From positions 17,275,123 through 17,339,122 of the forward strand of contig OZ025263.1 in the NCBI GenBank assembly GCA_964019135.1: a stretch of DNA of 64,000 bases, in the 5' to 3' direction. The position numbers were made by a program, and so were the translations under genes. Below the pieces are notes generated by a model that was not told the origin of the DNA, ran no database searches, and saw only the letters and a list, made by a program, of their open reading frames with translations. This document shows positions 62,930 through 64,000 of this stretch, in pieces. How positions within the stretch are numbered: the first letter of the stretch is position 1; each line of letters begins with the position of its first letter. Origin of the DNA: Arenicola marina (lineage: Eukaryota; Annelida; Polychaeta; Arenicolidae).

Positions 62930-64000
62930 ACGTCCACACAGTCTGAGACAAGATGTCACGTGGTCTGTGGAGATCTAATGACGTCCACACACTCTGAGAC
63001 AAGATGTCACGTGGTCTGTGGAGATCTAATGACGTCCACACAGTCTGAGACAAGATGTCACGTAGTCTGTGGAGATCTAATGACGTCCACAGAGTCTGAG
63101 ACAGGATGTCACGTAGTCTGTGGAAATCTAATGACGTCCACAGAGTCTGAGACAAGATGTCACGTGGTCTGTGGGGATCTAATGACGTCAACAGAGAATG
63201 GGACAAGATGTCACGTGGTCTGTGGAGATCTAATGACGTCAACAGAGAATGGGACAAGATGTCACGTGGTCTGTGGAGATCTAATGACGTCCACACAGTA
63301 TGGGACAAGATGTCACGTAGTCTGTGGAGATCTAATGACGTCCACACAGTCTGGGACAAGATGTCACGTGGTCTGTGGATATCTAATGACGTCCACAGTC
63401 TGAGACAAGATGTCACGTGGTCTGTGGAGATCTAATGACGTCCACAAAGTCTGGGACAAGATGTCACGTGGTCTGTAGAGTTCTAATGACGTCCACAGTC
63501 TGAGACAAGATGTCACGTGGTCTGTGGAGATCTAATGACGTCCACAGAGTCTGAGACAAGATGTCACGTGGTCTGTGGGGATCTAATGACGTCAACAGAG
63601 AATGGGACAAGATGTCACGTGGTCTGTGGAGATCTAATGACGTCAACAGAGAATGGGACAAGATGTCACGTAGTCTGTGGAGATCTAATGACGTCCACAC
63701 AGTCTGGGACAAGATGTCACGTGGTCTGTGGATATCTAATGACGTCCACAGTCTGAGACAAGATGTCACGTGGTCTGTGGAGATCTAATGACGTCCACAA
63801 AGTCTGGGACAAGATGTCACGTGGTCTGTAGAGTTCTAATGACGTCCACAGTCTGAGACAAGATGTCACGTGGTCTGTGGAGATCTAATGACGTCCACAC
63901 AGTCTGGGACAAGATGTCACGTGGTCTGTGGAGATCTAATGACGTCCACAGTCTGAGACAAGATGCCACGTGGTCTGTGGAGATCTAATGACGTCCACAG
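62930..64000. repeat. 51-bp minisatellite, about 21 copies, running off the window
   Basis: Unit cores GACAAGATGTCACGTGGTCT and GTGGAGATCTAATGACGTCC. Spacing is 51 bp with some shorter variants of about 48 bp. A multi-unit block at about 63370-63520 recurs at about 63722-63872. Every unit carries a TGACGTC word and most carry CACGTGG. The array lies 1.0 kb upstream of the collagen start codon. Confidence 0.93.

Overview
This is a eukaryotic (animal) window dominated by one gene on the minus strand: a complete fibrillar procollagen of the VWC-bearing, clade-A-like type. Its start codon is at 61899 and its stop at 12922-12924. I traced 50 coding exons joined by GT-AG introns with consistent phases, giving a predicted 1,469-residue chain. 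The order is signal peptide, von Willebrand factor C (VWC) module, short minor collagen helix, N-telopeptide, an uninterrupted-length major helix of 336 Gly-X-Y triplets, C-telopeptide and a fibrillar collagen C-terminal (COLFI) propeptide. All 37 major-helix exons start with a Gly codon and have lengths that are multiples of 9 (36, 45, 54, 72, 99, 108, 153, 162, 216 bp), as in vertebrate fibrillar collagen genes.

The organism is most likely a bilaterian invertebrate; a lophotrochozoan such as a mollusc is my low-confidence guess. The reasons are a preserved ancestral exon layout, a chain clearly diverged from vertebrate types I/II/III, tRNA-derived SINEs, many poly-G/poly-C runs and an unusual density of minisatellites. 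I see no second protein-coding gene.

Layout: 1-2566 is intergenic, with a tRNA-derived SINE and G- or C-rich tracts. 2567-8195 is a 57-bp-unit array of about 98 copies with higher-order duplications. 8196-10997 is intergenic with a small inverted-repeat element. About 10998-12921 is the probable collagen 3' UTR, with an AATAAA signal and a GU-rich downstream element. 12922-17015 encodes the C-propeptide and C-telopeptide. 17501-37231 encodes the major helix. 39275-46564 encodes the N-telopeptide, minor helix and VWC module. 46565-61790 is a 15.2-kb first intron full of tandem repeats and inverted-repeat elements. 61791-61899 is the signal-peptide exon. 62930-64000 is a 51-bp-unit array upstream of the gene that carries CRE-like and E-box-like motifs and runs off the window.

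The most notable observations are four. (1) Four places where tandem duplication has copied an exon-intron junction of the collagen gene, giving arrays of decoy splice sites. (2) A C-propeptide lacking both cysteines that make interchain disulfides in vertebrates while keeping all three intrachain pairs. (3) A single Gly-to-Ala break at helix residue 598. (4) An interspersed repeat family with internal GTGAACTGGGAA-like subrepeats, present three times.
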